Positions 1 through 7,472 of a stretch of DNA of 18,957 bases are shown here, piece by piece; position 1 is the stretch's first letter, and the number at the start of each line of letters is the position of its first letter. The notes below the pieces were generated by a model. The model had not been told where the DNA came from and did no database searches. It saw only the letters and a program-made list of their open reading frames with translations. The stretch is from Planctomycetota bacterium (GTDB taxonomy: Bacteria > Planctomycetota > GCA-002687715 > DRQF01). Location of the stretch: positions 1-18,957 of the forward strand of contig JAJRYU010000366.1 of assembly GCA_024275615.1 (NCBI GenBank), read 5' to 3'. The position numbers and the translations under genes are program-made.

Positions 1-1869
1 ATCCTCAATGGCGTAGAAGAACGGGTCCCCCTGCGGATGCAAAAACTGCGCAAAGGCGAAAGCCGCCGCATGGAGATGAAAGTCACTTGGCCTGGCTTAG
101 CAAGTTATGTCGAACGATGGTTTGGTGAGACCGACAGTGACAAATGGCGCGAAGAAGTCTCAAGCGTGATGAGCTCTCGTGATTGCAAGGAATGCCATGG
201 CCAGAGGCTGCGGCGTGAGTCTTTGGCGGTCACGATAGGCGGCAAAGGAATTGCGGAGGCGACACGACTAACCGTGGCTGAAGCGGCCGGATTTTTCGAG
301 AAAATAAGGCTATCAACTTCGGACAAGCATATAGCGGAACGGCCGCTAAAAGAAGTTCAAGACCGTCTACGTTTCTTGGTGGAAGTGGGCTTGGACTATC
401 TTGGGCTCGACCGCCGTGCAACGACTCTCTCTGGTGGGGAGGCGCAACGAATCCGTCTTGCCACTCAGATTGGCAGTGGTCTCACCGGTGTTCTTTATGT
501 CCTCGATGAGCCGACCATTGGTCTGCACCAAAGAGATGTTGGCCGCTTGTTGGGGACCCTCGATGAACTAAAAGAGCTGGGCAACACCGTGATTGTTGTC
601 GAACACGATGAAGACACCATCGCTCAAGCCGACCATGTCATTGATATTGGCCCTGGAGCTGGGCACCGCGGTGGTGAAGTTGTGTTTTCTGGTCCCCGTA
701 AGCAACTTCAAAAGACGACGAATTCTCTGACTTCGGATTATCTTTGGGGAAAGAAATCCGTGCCGATCCCAAGCGTTCGACGTACAGGAAATGGCAAGGT
801 CCTGAAGCTCACCGAGTGCCGGACTAACAACCTAAAAAAGATTGATGTTGCCCTCCCCTTGGGCTCGTTCATTGGGGTGACCGGTGTCAGTGGCAGTGGC
901 AAGAGTAGTCTTGTCGTGGATACGCTCGTCCCGGCTGTCGAAAAAACTCTGCGCCGCGTTACCAGCAGCACAGCCCGATACAAGTCACTCAGGGGGGCGG
1001 CTCACATCTCCGATCTTGTGGTCATTGACCAAAGTGCGATCGGCAAGACACCCAAGTCGAACCCGGCAACTTACACCGGATGTTTCGATCACATTCGTGC
1101 TGTGTTCGCGACTTCGCCCATGGCTCGCATGAAGGGCTTCGCCCCAGGTCGTTTTAGTTTCAATGCCATTGGAGGCCGATGTGAAGCCTGTTCTGGCCGC
1201 GGTTCGCTCAAGATTGAGATGAATTTCTTAGCTGACGTGTGGATCACTTGCGATTCCTGCGATGGTTTACGCTACAATTCTGAAACCCTTCTTGTTGAGT
1301 ATCGCGGCAAGACCATTGCTGACGTCCTCAAGATGGAGATCAGTGAAGCCCTTGAATTCTTCGGCAACCACAATCGCATCGCCAGAATTATGAAAACCTT
1401 GGTCGACGTGGGGCTTGGCTACTTGAAATTAGGTCAAGCAAGCAACACTCTGTCCGGTGGCGAAGCTCAACGCATCAAGTTGGCGAAAGAGCTTTCCCGC
1501 CGCGTGCACGGTGACGTTCTCTACGTCTTGGATGAACCCACGACGGGACTCCATTTTGATGACGTCGCCAAGCTCACTCGAGTTCTCCATCGTCTTGTCG
1601 AACAAGGACATACGGTGTGTGTCATCGAGCACAACTTAGACGTTGCCATGAGCTGTGACTACCTCATCGATCTTGGTCCAGATGGGGGAGATACCGGAGG
1701 GCAAATTGTCGCAGTTGGAAGTCCGGAATCCTTGTGCAAGAACAAGTTGTCGCACACGGGGGTCTATTTGAAAGCGCACATGACCAAACGACGAAAAGCA
1801 GCCTTATCCCAGTTGTCAAAGCCTAAGCGCAAAACCAGCAAAGGAGCAAAAAATGGCGTCTCGGCGTGA
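1..1869 (+). CDS. uvrA: UvrA, excinuclease ABC subunit A (5'-truncated by the window edge)
   Basis: Damage-recognition ATPase of nucleotide excision repair, which loads UvrB on lesions. The frame is open from base 1 with no start, so 622 of roughly 940 usual residues are present; the missing part holds the first Walker A and the UvrB-binding region. Visible in order: the end of NBD1 with signature LSGGEAQR (near 427-450) and Walker B VLYVLDEPTIGLH (near 490-528); the second Walker A, TGVSGSGKSS (near 880-909); the IDQSAIGKTPKSNPATYTG stretch; a CX2C-X19-CX2C zinc finger (near 1178-1263); the second LSGGEAQR (near 1453) and second Walker B VLYVLDEPTTGLH (near 1519). All ATPase and zinc residues in view are intact, so it looks functional. 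The last 30 or so residues are a Lys/Arg-rich tail. The 3' end overlaps the next gene by 17 bases, so the two are probably co-transcribed and coupled. The promoter is outside the window. Confidence 0.97.
   Translation: MLNGVEERVPLRMQKLRKGESRRMEMKVTWPGLASYVERWFGETDSDKWREEVSSVMSSRDCKECHGQRLRRESLAVTIGGKGIAEATRLTVAEAAGFFEKIRLSTSDKHIAERPLKEVQDRLRFLVEVGLDYLGLDRRATTLSGGEAQRIRLATQIGSGLTGVLYVLDEPTIGLHQRDVGRLLGTLDELKELGNTVIVVEHDEDTIAQADHVIDIGPGAGHRGGEVVFSGPRKQLQKTTNSLTSDYLWGKKSVPIPSVRRTGNGKVLKLTECRTNNLKKIDVALPLGSFIGVTGVSGSGKSSLVVDTLVPAVEKTLRRVTSSTARYKSLRGAAHISDLVVIDQSAIGKTPKSNPATYTGCFDHIRAVFATSPMARMKGFAPGRFSFNAIGGRCEACSGRGSLKIEMNFLADVWITCDSCDGLRYNSETLLVEYRGKTIADVLKMEISEALEFFGNHNRIARIMKTLVDVGLGYLKLGQASNTLSGGEAQRIKLAKELSRRVHGDVLYVLDEPTTGLHFDDVAKLTRVLHRLVEQGHTVCVIEHNLDVAMSCDYLIDLGPDGGDTGGQIVAVGSPESLCKNKLSHTGVYLKAHMTKRRKAALSQLSKPKRKTSKGAKNGVSA
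1841..1846 (+). promoter_or_regulatory. Shine-Dalgarno AAGGAG for the XPB helicase gene
   Basis: AAGGAG lies inside the last codons of uvrA, six bases before the ATG at 1853. It is a near-consensus ribosome site at good spacing. It decides the helicase start and shows that the 17-base overlap with uvrA is real rather than a start-calling artefact. Confidence 0.8.
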
Positions 1870-3604
1870 CGGTCCCTTGATCGTACAATCTGACCGCTCC
1901 GTGCTTCTCGATGTACATCATCCCAGGGCTGAAGAGGCCCGCGAGCGCCTGGCTCAATTCGCTGAGCTGATCAAAAGTCCAGACAACTTGCATACCTACA
2001 AGATTTCACCTTTGTCCTTGTGGAACGCGGCTGCGGCGGGGGTTTTCTTTGCCGACGTGGTGTCTTTTCTTGACCAGTTTTCGATGTTCCCCATTCCTCG
2101 GCAGCTGACTAGCGAAATCGAAGAGAAAATGGGGCGCTTTGGCAAGCTTCTCATGCGTCGCGAAGGAGACGATTTGGTGTTGAGCATCACTCCTGAATTG
2201 TGGGAGGATGTTAGTGATTTGGAGACGATCGCTGATTTTGTCGTCGAGCGCGATGATCTTGGACATGAGCTGATCATTGACGAGGCTGCCCGTGGCGAGC
2301 TGAAGCGGGCGCTTGTGCGTGCCGGGTATCCCGTCGAAGATATCGCCGGGTACGTTGAAGGCGATGCCATGCAATTCAGTCTTGTTGACGAGCTGCCAGG
2401 AGGAGTCCCCTTTGGCCTGAGGCCCTATCAGCGGGCTGCCGCTGAAGCATTTTACCAAGATGGGGATCAACGAGGTGGCAACGGTGTTGTCGTCTTGCCC
2501 TGTGGTGCTGGCAAGACAATCACTGCTATGGCAGCGATGAATCTCTATCAGACCAAGACGCTCATCTTGACCAACAGCACCACAGCTGTTCGGCAATGGG
2601 TGAGAGAGCTCAAAGAAAAGACAAACCTGCCTCACACCGAGATTGCCGAATACAGTTCCGAGGTCAAAGACATCGCTCCGGTGACGGTTTCGACCTATCA
2701 GATGATCACCTACCGTTCGACAAAGACCGGCGACTTTCCTCACTTTGACAATTTCATGACAGTGAATTGGGGTTTGGTGGTCTATGACGAAGTGCACCTT
2801 CTGCCTGCTCCCGTGTTTCGTATGACTGCAGAGTTGCAGGCGCGACGTCGTCTCGGACTCACAGCTACCTTGGTTCGTGAAGATGGAAGAGAAGACGAAG
2901 TCTTTTCCCTGATCGGCCCCAAACGCTATGACATGCCATGGCGACGACTTGAGGGACAGGGGTTTATCGCCCAGGCTCGTTGTGTAGAAATGCGAGTTCC
3001 TTTTGGCAAGGATGATGCCTTGCATTATGAACACGCTGGCCTCAGGGACCGCTACCGTTTGGCCGCCGAGAATCCCTTCAAGTTAAAAGCTCTTGATGCC
3101 TTGCTGGTAAGACACGCCGATGATCGTGTCCTGATTATCGGCATGTATCTCAAGCAGCTGGCTCAAATCCGGGCCATGACCGGAATCGAAATCATCACCA
3201 GCAAGACGTCCCAAAGTGATCGCGAAAAACTCTATTCCGCGTTTCGGGACGGCAGAATCAGTCAACTGATCGTATCAAAAGTCGCCAATTTTGCGGTCGA
3301 TCTACCGGACGCCAATATCGCTATTCAGGTGTCCGGCACTTTTGGATCTCGGCAAGAAGAAGCGCAACGACTCGGCCGTGTTTTGAGGCCCAAGAGTCAT
3401 GAGAAAGAGACCGTTTTTTATACGCTTGTTACTGATGACACGCGTGAGATGATCTTCGCTGCAAATCGCCAGTTGTTCTTGACCGAGCAGGGGTACCACT
3501 ATGAAGTGAAACAAGCGAAAGGCGAGTTTCCCCTCATGGACTGGAGTAGCAGCGAAAAAGCACGTGCAAGTGTTTTCAAGAACCTGGAGAAACCCGAGGC
3601 GTGA
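1853..3604 (+). CDS. xpb: XPB/ERCC3 (Rad25)-type DEVH superfamily 2 DNA helicase
   Basis: 583-residue ATP-dependent 3'-5' DNA helicase/translocase of the XPB family, which in eukaryotes opens DNA in TFIIH and in bacteria is implicated in repair. Residues about 8-125 form an XPB/Ssl2-type N-terminal domain, with the segment ISPLSLWNAAAAG typical of it. Helicase lobe 1 follows: Walker A PCGAGKT (216-222), DEVH box in YDEVHLL (311-317), motif III GLTAT (335-339) and the family-specific RED motif (R342-E343-D344). Lobe 2 has VSKVANFAVDLPDA (475-488) and motif VI QEEAQRLGRVLRPK (501-514). The length is usual for bacterial members. The start is fixed by a good Shine-Dalgarno inside uvrA. The stop overlaps the GTG of the next gene (GTGA), indicating translational coupling. 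No damage to any motif is seen. Family assignment is near certain; the role in excision repair is inferred from the operon. Confidence 0.95.
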   Translation: MASRRDGPLIVQSDRSVLLDVHHPRAEEARERLAQFAELIKSPDNLHTYKISPLSLWNAAAAGVFFADVVSFLDQFSMFPIPRQLTSEIEEKMGRFGKLLMRREGDDLVLSITPELWEDVSDLETIADFVVERDDLGHELIIDEAARGELKRALVRAGYPVEDIAGYVEGDAMQFSLVDELPGGVPFGLRPYQRAAAEAFYQDGDQRGGNGVVVLPCGAGKTITAMAAMNLYQTKTLILTNSTTAVRQWVRELKEKTNLPHTEIAEYSSEVKDIAPVTVSTYQMITYRSTKTGDFPHFDNFMTVNWGLVVYDEVHLLPAPVFRMTAELQARRRLGLTATLVREDGREDEVFSLIGPKRYDMPWRRLEGQGFIAQARCVEMRVPFGKDDALHYEHAGLRDRYRLAAENPFKLKALDALLVRHADDRVLIIGMYLKQLAQIRAMTGIEIITSKTSQSDREKLYSAFRDGRISQLIVSKVANFAVDLPDANIAIQVSGTFGSRQEEAQRLGRVLRPKSHEKETVFYTLVTDDTREMIFAANRQLFLTEQGYHYEVKQAKGEFPLMDWSSSEKARASVFKNLEKPEA

Positions 3605-5634
3605 AACTCGATGAAGCCCTGTCTCAAATAGAAGGCCGCCAGCTCGATTCCGCGCTGGGATTTTGGAATCTCGATCGCCACGCCTGGCCTATCGGCGAGA
3701 GCGACCGTCGACGCATGTTACGCGAAGCTCTGACTTCAAAGCGAACAATGGAAGTGCGTTTGGCACAGCTGCCTTCTCGCTTGCGCGATCTTTTGGTCTA
3801 CGTTGTGAGGACTGGCGTGTGGGCCGATCCTTTTGACCTGAGGAGCTTCGATCAAAACGAATTGCCGGTTGATGACTTTGAACTCCTCCCGGTGGGAACC
3901 GCTTTGGCGGAACGCGCTTTCTTTGTGCCCAAGAGGATTCGGGGTAAGTCGAATCGCGGCACCTCTTTTTGCATTCCCGAGGAGTTGGGCGACCTCCTTG
4001 AAGACGTGTTCAACAAAAGTAAACGCCCAGTTGATGCCTCCCTCAATCTGCAGTCCCATATTCGGTTTTTGGATCGAGGAGAGTTGCTTGGCAGGCTAAC
4101 AAGGCTGGGTTTAGACGATCTTGTTGACCTTGATCATGGGGAATTGCGAGCAAGGCTCTGTCAGCCAGAAGCGATCGACGAGAGAATCGAGCGCGTCAAG
4201 ATTGATGCTCTCAGGGAGATCTTCAACAATTTCAGTGAACATGGAGGAATCCTCGACCCAGGTGCGATCCGCCGACTGGGTATTGACGTTGAAGGCGATG
4301 AACTGGTGGCTTGGGGCAAGGAACTCGAAGAGAACTTGCTCGGAAGTTTTGAAGCCAGTGAGTTGGCCAACCACGGCCTGGCGTGCCGCGAGGGCTGGCT
4401 TGTCGTTTTTGGCGAAGTCTCGGCAGTCATCATGGGTATGGGAGAAGTTGACGATGATGAGGCCTCCGCCGACTTACAGCGAGGCGGTGACTCCATCAGC
4501 GATCTGAGAAGCATTGCTTCCGAAATTGGCCGCACACCCTTTCGAGTGAAGAAAAGCGGCGAGTATTACAAGGCTGGCGTCAAGCGCCTGGCCAAGGATT
4601 CTCTTTCCCCTGGCGTCCGCCTTCTGGGTGCAGAAGAAGACCTTTTGTGGTTCTTGTCCTATTTCAGATACCGGGAGTTTATCGCCACAGGTTTGGATTC
4701 TTGCCTGAAGATGACACCGAGCTGGCGAGAAATGAGCAGTCGTTCGTCGCAAGAACAAGCCGATGATCTTTTCAAGTTTGGCATGAAGTCCCGCAACTGG
4801 GGCATGTCATCCCTCCATCATCGGGGCCTTCGCGAAGGTCTGGTGGGGTTTCTTCGAGATGCCGGCATTGGCACCTGGTGCGATGCAGCGACGTTGGTCC
4901 AAAGAGCAAGAAATCGCTACCTCAAGAGCGCGGTTCGACCGGAACAGTCAATGGTCTACCAAGAGCGCCACAAGAATGCGCCCTTTCCGACGCTCGCCTC
5001 TCCTGAATTGATGCACCGAGAGCTACAACGCTGGTTGTTGGAAGGTCTCACACGAGTTGGCGCCATCGAGCTTGCTAGACGAGGTCGTGAAAAGCGTCCT
5101 TGGGCCATTCGCTTGACTCCCTTGGGGGGAACTCTTTTGGGCTTGGAGGTCGCGGCTGACGCTCCCAATCATGGTGTTGCTCTCATCGTCAATCCCGACC
5201 ATGAAATCATCGCTTTCCCCGAGAACTCAACTCCGGATCTTGTCCACGAGTTGGGTCGATTTGCGAAACGAGTCAAAGCGGATTTTGCGTTGCACTATCA
5301 TCTAACCAACGAAAGTGTTCAAGAAGCGGCGGCCTCGGGTATGACCGCGGAGGAGATTCTGGCTGTGCTTGAAGAGCACACACGGCATGGAATTCCTGAA
5401 AACGTTGCTTTTTCGATTCGCGATTGGTGCGACAAACTCCTTCATGTCACTTCGCGACGGCTGTGGGTCCTCGAGTCATTCACGAAGGAAGATATGGATC
5501 GCATTGTTGGATTGTCTGAGATCAAGAGTATGATCGTCGCGCGGCTGAACGACACCATGGTTGAGGTCAATGAAGACCCGAAAGAATCAGGTCTTGCCAA
5601 TCTACTGCGGGATCGGGGTATCTATTTCAGCTGA
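3601..5634 (+). CDS. XPB-associated protein with helicase-associated (XPB/Ssl2 N-domain-like) C-terminal region
   Basis: 677 residues with a GTG start that overlaps the xpb stop by four bases, so it is very likely made with the helicase. No ATPase motifs are present, so it is not itself a helicase. Residues about 523-640 match the helicase-associated domain also found at the start of XPB: ALIVNPDHEIIAFPE, then a helical part with HYHLTNESVQEAAASGM and HGIPENVAFSIRDWCDKL. The rest is charged and mainly helical; one part (about 445-515) looks like winged-helix repeats, but I do not recognise it firmly. From general knowledge, Mycobacterium has a comparable large protein (Rv0862c) beside its XPB (Rv0861c), so the pairing is conserved. 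I infer a regulatory or scaffolding partner of XPB, comparable in role to TFIIH p52. A direct DNA-binding role is also possible. The 3' end overlaps the convergent HEAT-like gene by 13 bases. Confidence 0.85.
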   Translation: MKLDEALSQIEGRQLDSALGFWNLDRHAWPIGESDRRRMLREALTSKRTMEVRLAQLPSRLRDLLVYVVRTGVWADPFDLRSFDQNELPVDDFELLPVGTALAERAFFVPKRIRGKSNRGTSFCIPEELGDLLEDVFNKSKRPVDASLNLQSHIRFLDRGELLGRLTRLGLDDLVDLDHGELRARLCQPEAIDERIERVKIDALREIFNNFSEHGGILDPGAIRRLGIDVEGDELVAWGKELEENLLGSFEASELANHGLACREGWLVVFGEVSAVIMGMGEVDDDEASADLQRGGDSISDLRSIASEIGRTPFRVKKSGEYYKAGVKRLAKDSLSPGVRLLGAEEDLLWFLSYFRYREFIATGLDSCLKMTPSWREMSSRSSQEQADDLFKFGMKSRNWGMSSLHHRGLREGLVGFLRDAGIGTWCDAATLVQRARNRYLKSAVRPEQSMVYQERHKNAPFPTLASPELMHRELQRWLLEGLTRVGAIELARRGREKRPWAIRLTPLGGTLLGLEVAADAPNHGVALIVNPDHEIIAFPENSTPDLVHELGRFAKRVKADFALHYHLTNESVQEAAASGMTAEEILAVLEEHTRHGIPENVAFSIRDWCDKLLHVTSRRLWVLESFTKEDMDRIVGLSEIKSMIVARLNDTMVEVNEDPKESGLANLLRDRGIYFS

Positions 5635-7304
5635 AGGAGCGTGCACCAAGCTCGCCCCCGAATTCGCCATTCTTCAGGGTTGCTTGGGATACTGTCGGCA
5701 ACTTTCTTACCCGTGAGTGCGCGCAAGCCATTGAGAGAAGCTGGCATGAGGCAGGCATTGCCGTTGAGCAAGTAGTGAGCGAACCATGTGCTTGCTCTTG
5801 CGTCGCCCAGGTCTTTCAGTCCCCAGGTCGCACCAAATGCAGCAAATTCATTTCGATTTCCGCTAGCCTTATATAGGTCATCATCTAGCTCTTTGATCCC
5901 AGAAGCGCCGCCGGCAAGGCCAGCTGCCATGCGCACGGCTTCGCTCCTGTGGGTGAGGGCCAAGCGCAACGGTTGAATGATTTTGGGGTCACGTAGATGG
6001 GCCAAGATGTCGAGACCACTTCGAATCGAAAGGTGGCTGGGATCTTCATTGGCGGTGTAGTTCGTGGCAATACTTGTGCGCACTGCTTTGGTCGTTGCCA
6101 AGGGAGTCATCCCTTCGGGCAGAGGTTTCTTCTGGTCTAACTGGTACCAGACAGCCAGGGCCTTCAATTGAGGGACGGCGTCTTTGGATTCAAGAACCCA
6201 GGCATTGATTCTGTCAATGAGTGTGGCTCGATTTGGTTCCGGGATATCTGCGGATCTGTTGATGAGGGCTGCAAGGGCCCAGTAGCTAGCAAAGTCCGGT
6301 TCCTCTCTGATCATTCCGCAAACTTGCTCAGCCAAAGCTGCAACGTTGATCCGGGCCAAAAGAAGTGCGGCGTTGTAGCGGACTATTTGCGAGTAGGAGC
6401 CGTCGAGGTATTCTCTCGCGACTTCTTGGAGTAGTTGCTCCTCTCGTTTGGCAACGGCATCCGGCAGGGTGTAGAGAAAGTAAAGGGCACCCTGGATCGT
6501 TTCTGCGGAATAGGCATCACGCATGACAAAAGTCTTAATTGCCTTAATGGACTCCGGGCCGGTGAGTCCTAAGTAAGCCATTGAAAACAAAGCGTTTACC
6601 TTGACGTTTTCAGGAGCGGCATCGAGCAAGTCAGTCATCTTAGCCGTGAGGGTGCCTGAGTCTGTCACCCAAAACGACTGGGAGTTGATACGTGCCAAGG
6701 CGGACATCGCCAAGGCTCTTTGTCCCTGTCCGGCATTCTTGTCGCCTGCGATCTTTGCCAGTGCGGGCAAGGCATAGGGGCCGAGACTGGCGAATTTCCC
6801 CAAGGCCCCAAAGTCACTTGTCAGAGCCGCGATTGCCACGAGTTCGTCCAGTTTCTTTCTGGCGAATTGAAGGGCGGCAGTTGGCAATGCTTCGATGCCT
6901 TCCTTACCGTCAAAAAAATCGACCTTGCCATTCCAAGCGTCAAAAGCCGCCAAGAAGGCCAACCGCCCCAATTCCTCCTTTCGGGTTGCCAGGGGTTCTT
7001 TCTTGATGACAGCCAAAACCTTGGATGTTGCTCGTTTTCCATCCAGAGTCTCAGCGGCGCAGCAGGCGGCACCGAATCGGACCAGTTCTCTTTTGTCTTC
7101 GAGCCAGGTGTCCAGAAACTCCGCGGACATGGATTCACTGACTGCCTTTTTTAGCGTTTGGATTCCCAATTTGCGTTCGGCAACAAAGGGACTTGTCAAA
7201 AGGCCGACAATATTCTTGTCCGGCGCTGGCCGCGATTCGGCTTGGCCAAAGCAGGCATAGCCGATGGCGTTTAGGACGAAACAAATGAGAATGATACGAG
7301 TCAT
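5622..7304 (-). CDS. Exported HEAT-like repeat protein of unknown function
   Basis: 560 residues from the ATG at 7304. An upstream in-frame start at 7340 would put 12 polar residues before the signal peptide and would lie inside the predicted promoter, so I reject it. The first 22 residues (MTRIILICFVLNAIGYACFGQA) form a signal peptide. The Cys at 18 lacks a good lipobox, so signal peptidase I cleavage after GQA is likelier than a lipoprotein. The remainder is a run of paired helices rich in Ala/Leu with Asp-Pro-type turns, for example LDILAHLRDPKIIQPLRLAL followed by HRSEAVRMAAGLA near the C-terminus, typical of HEAT/armadillo solenoids. No catalytic motif is seen. Such proteins usually act as binding scaffolds in the periplasm or outer membrane. 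It is transcribed alone from its own promoter and converges on the XPB operon. The exact role is unknown. Confidence 0.8.
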   Translation of the reverse strand: MTRIILICFVLNAIGYACFGQAESRPAPDKNIVGLLTSPFVAERKLGIQTLKKAVSESMSAEFLDTWLEDKRELVRFGAACCAAETLDGKRATSKVLAVIKKEPLATRKEELGRLAFLAAFDAWNGKVDFFDGKEGIEALPTAALQFARKKLDELVAIAALTSDFGALGKFASLGPYALPALAKIAGDKNAGQGQRALAMSALARINSQSFWVTDSGTLTAKMTDLLDAAPENVKVNALFSMAYLGLTGPESIKAIKTFVMRDAYSAETIQGALYFLYTLPDAVAKREEQLLQEVAREYLDGSYSQIVRYNAALLLARINVAALAEQVCGMIREEPDFASYWALAALINRSADIPEPNRATLIDRINAWVLESKDAVPQLKALAVWYQLDQKKPLPEGMTPLATTKAVRTSIATNYTANEDPSHLSIRSGLDILAHLRDPKIIQPLRLALTHRSEAVRMAAGLAGGASGIKELDDDLYKASGNRNEFAAFGATWGLKDLGDARASTWFAHYLLNGNACLMPASLNGLRALTGKKVADSIPSNPEEWRIRGRAWCTLLQLK

Positions 7305-7339
7305 GGATTTGCTCGGAGACACCCAGGCACGGGGTTTCA

Positions 7340-7369
7340 ATCTTAGATTTTCACGGGATCTTAAGTCAA
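7340..7369 (-). promoter_or_regulatory. Sigma70-type promoter of the HEAT-like gene
   Basis: Read on the minus strand: TTGACT (-35, bases 7369-7364), an 18-base spacer, then TAAGAT (-10, 7345-7340). Transcription would begin near 7333, giving a leader of about 30 bases before the ATG at 7304. It lies just downstream of the greA terminator on the same strand, where a new promoter is needed. Confidence 0.6.
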
Positions 7370-7375
7370 GGCAAT

Positions 7376-7392
7376 CCTGGCATAATGCCGGG
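7376..7392. repeat. Short perfect-centre palindrome upstream of the HEAT-like gene promoter
   Basis: CCTGGCATAATGCCGGG has arms of eight bases with one G-T type mismatch around a single central A. It ends seven bases upstream of the -35 box of the HEAT-like gene promoter and lies just beyond the greA terminator. It is too tight to be a good hairpin, so a protein operator is likelier, but nothing identifies the regulator. Confidence 0.4.
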
Positions 7393-7408
7393 ATGATTGG
7401 TGATGGAC

Positions 7409-7442
7409 AAAAAAAAGCACAACCCCCATGACGGGATCGTGC
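7409..7442 (-). terminator. Rho-independent terminator of the greA transcript
   Basis: On the minus strand the stem GCACGATCCC / GGGGGTTGTGC (7442-7417) is followed directly by a run of eight T (7416-7409). It starts about 30 bases after the greA stop. The stem has one T-G wobble and one G-T opposition. This is a classical intrinsic terminator and marks the end of the serine palmitoyltransferase - acyltransferase - greA unit. Confidence 0.85.
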
Positions 7443-7472
7443 CTTATTTTCTCGAATGCTGGGAAGAGGAAC

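Noticed and set aside
2006..3034. 342-codon open frame antisense to the XPB helicase gene
   Set aside because: It lies wholly opposite a gene with full helicase motifs, shows no recognisable domain and is a shadow of that frame.
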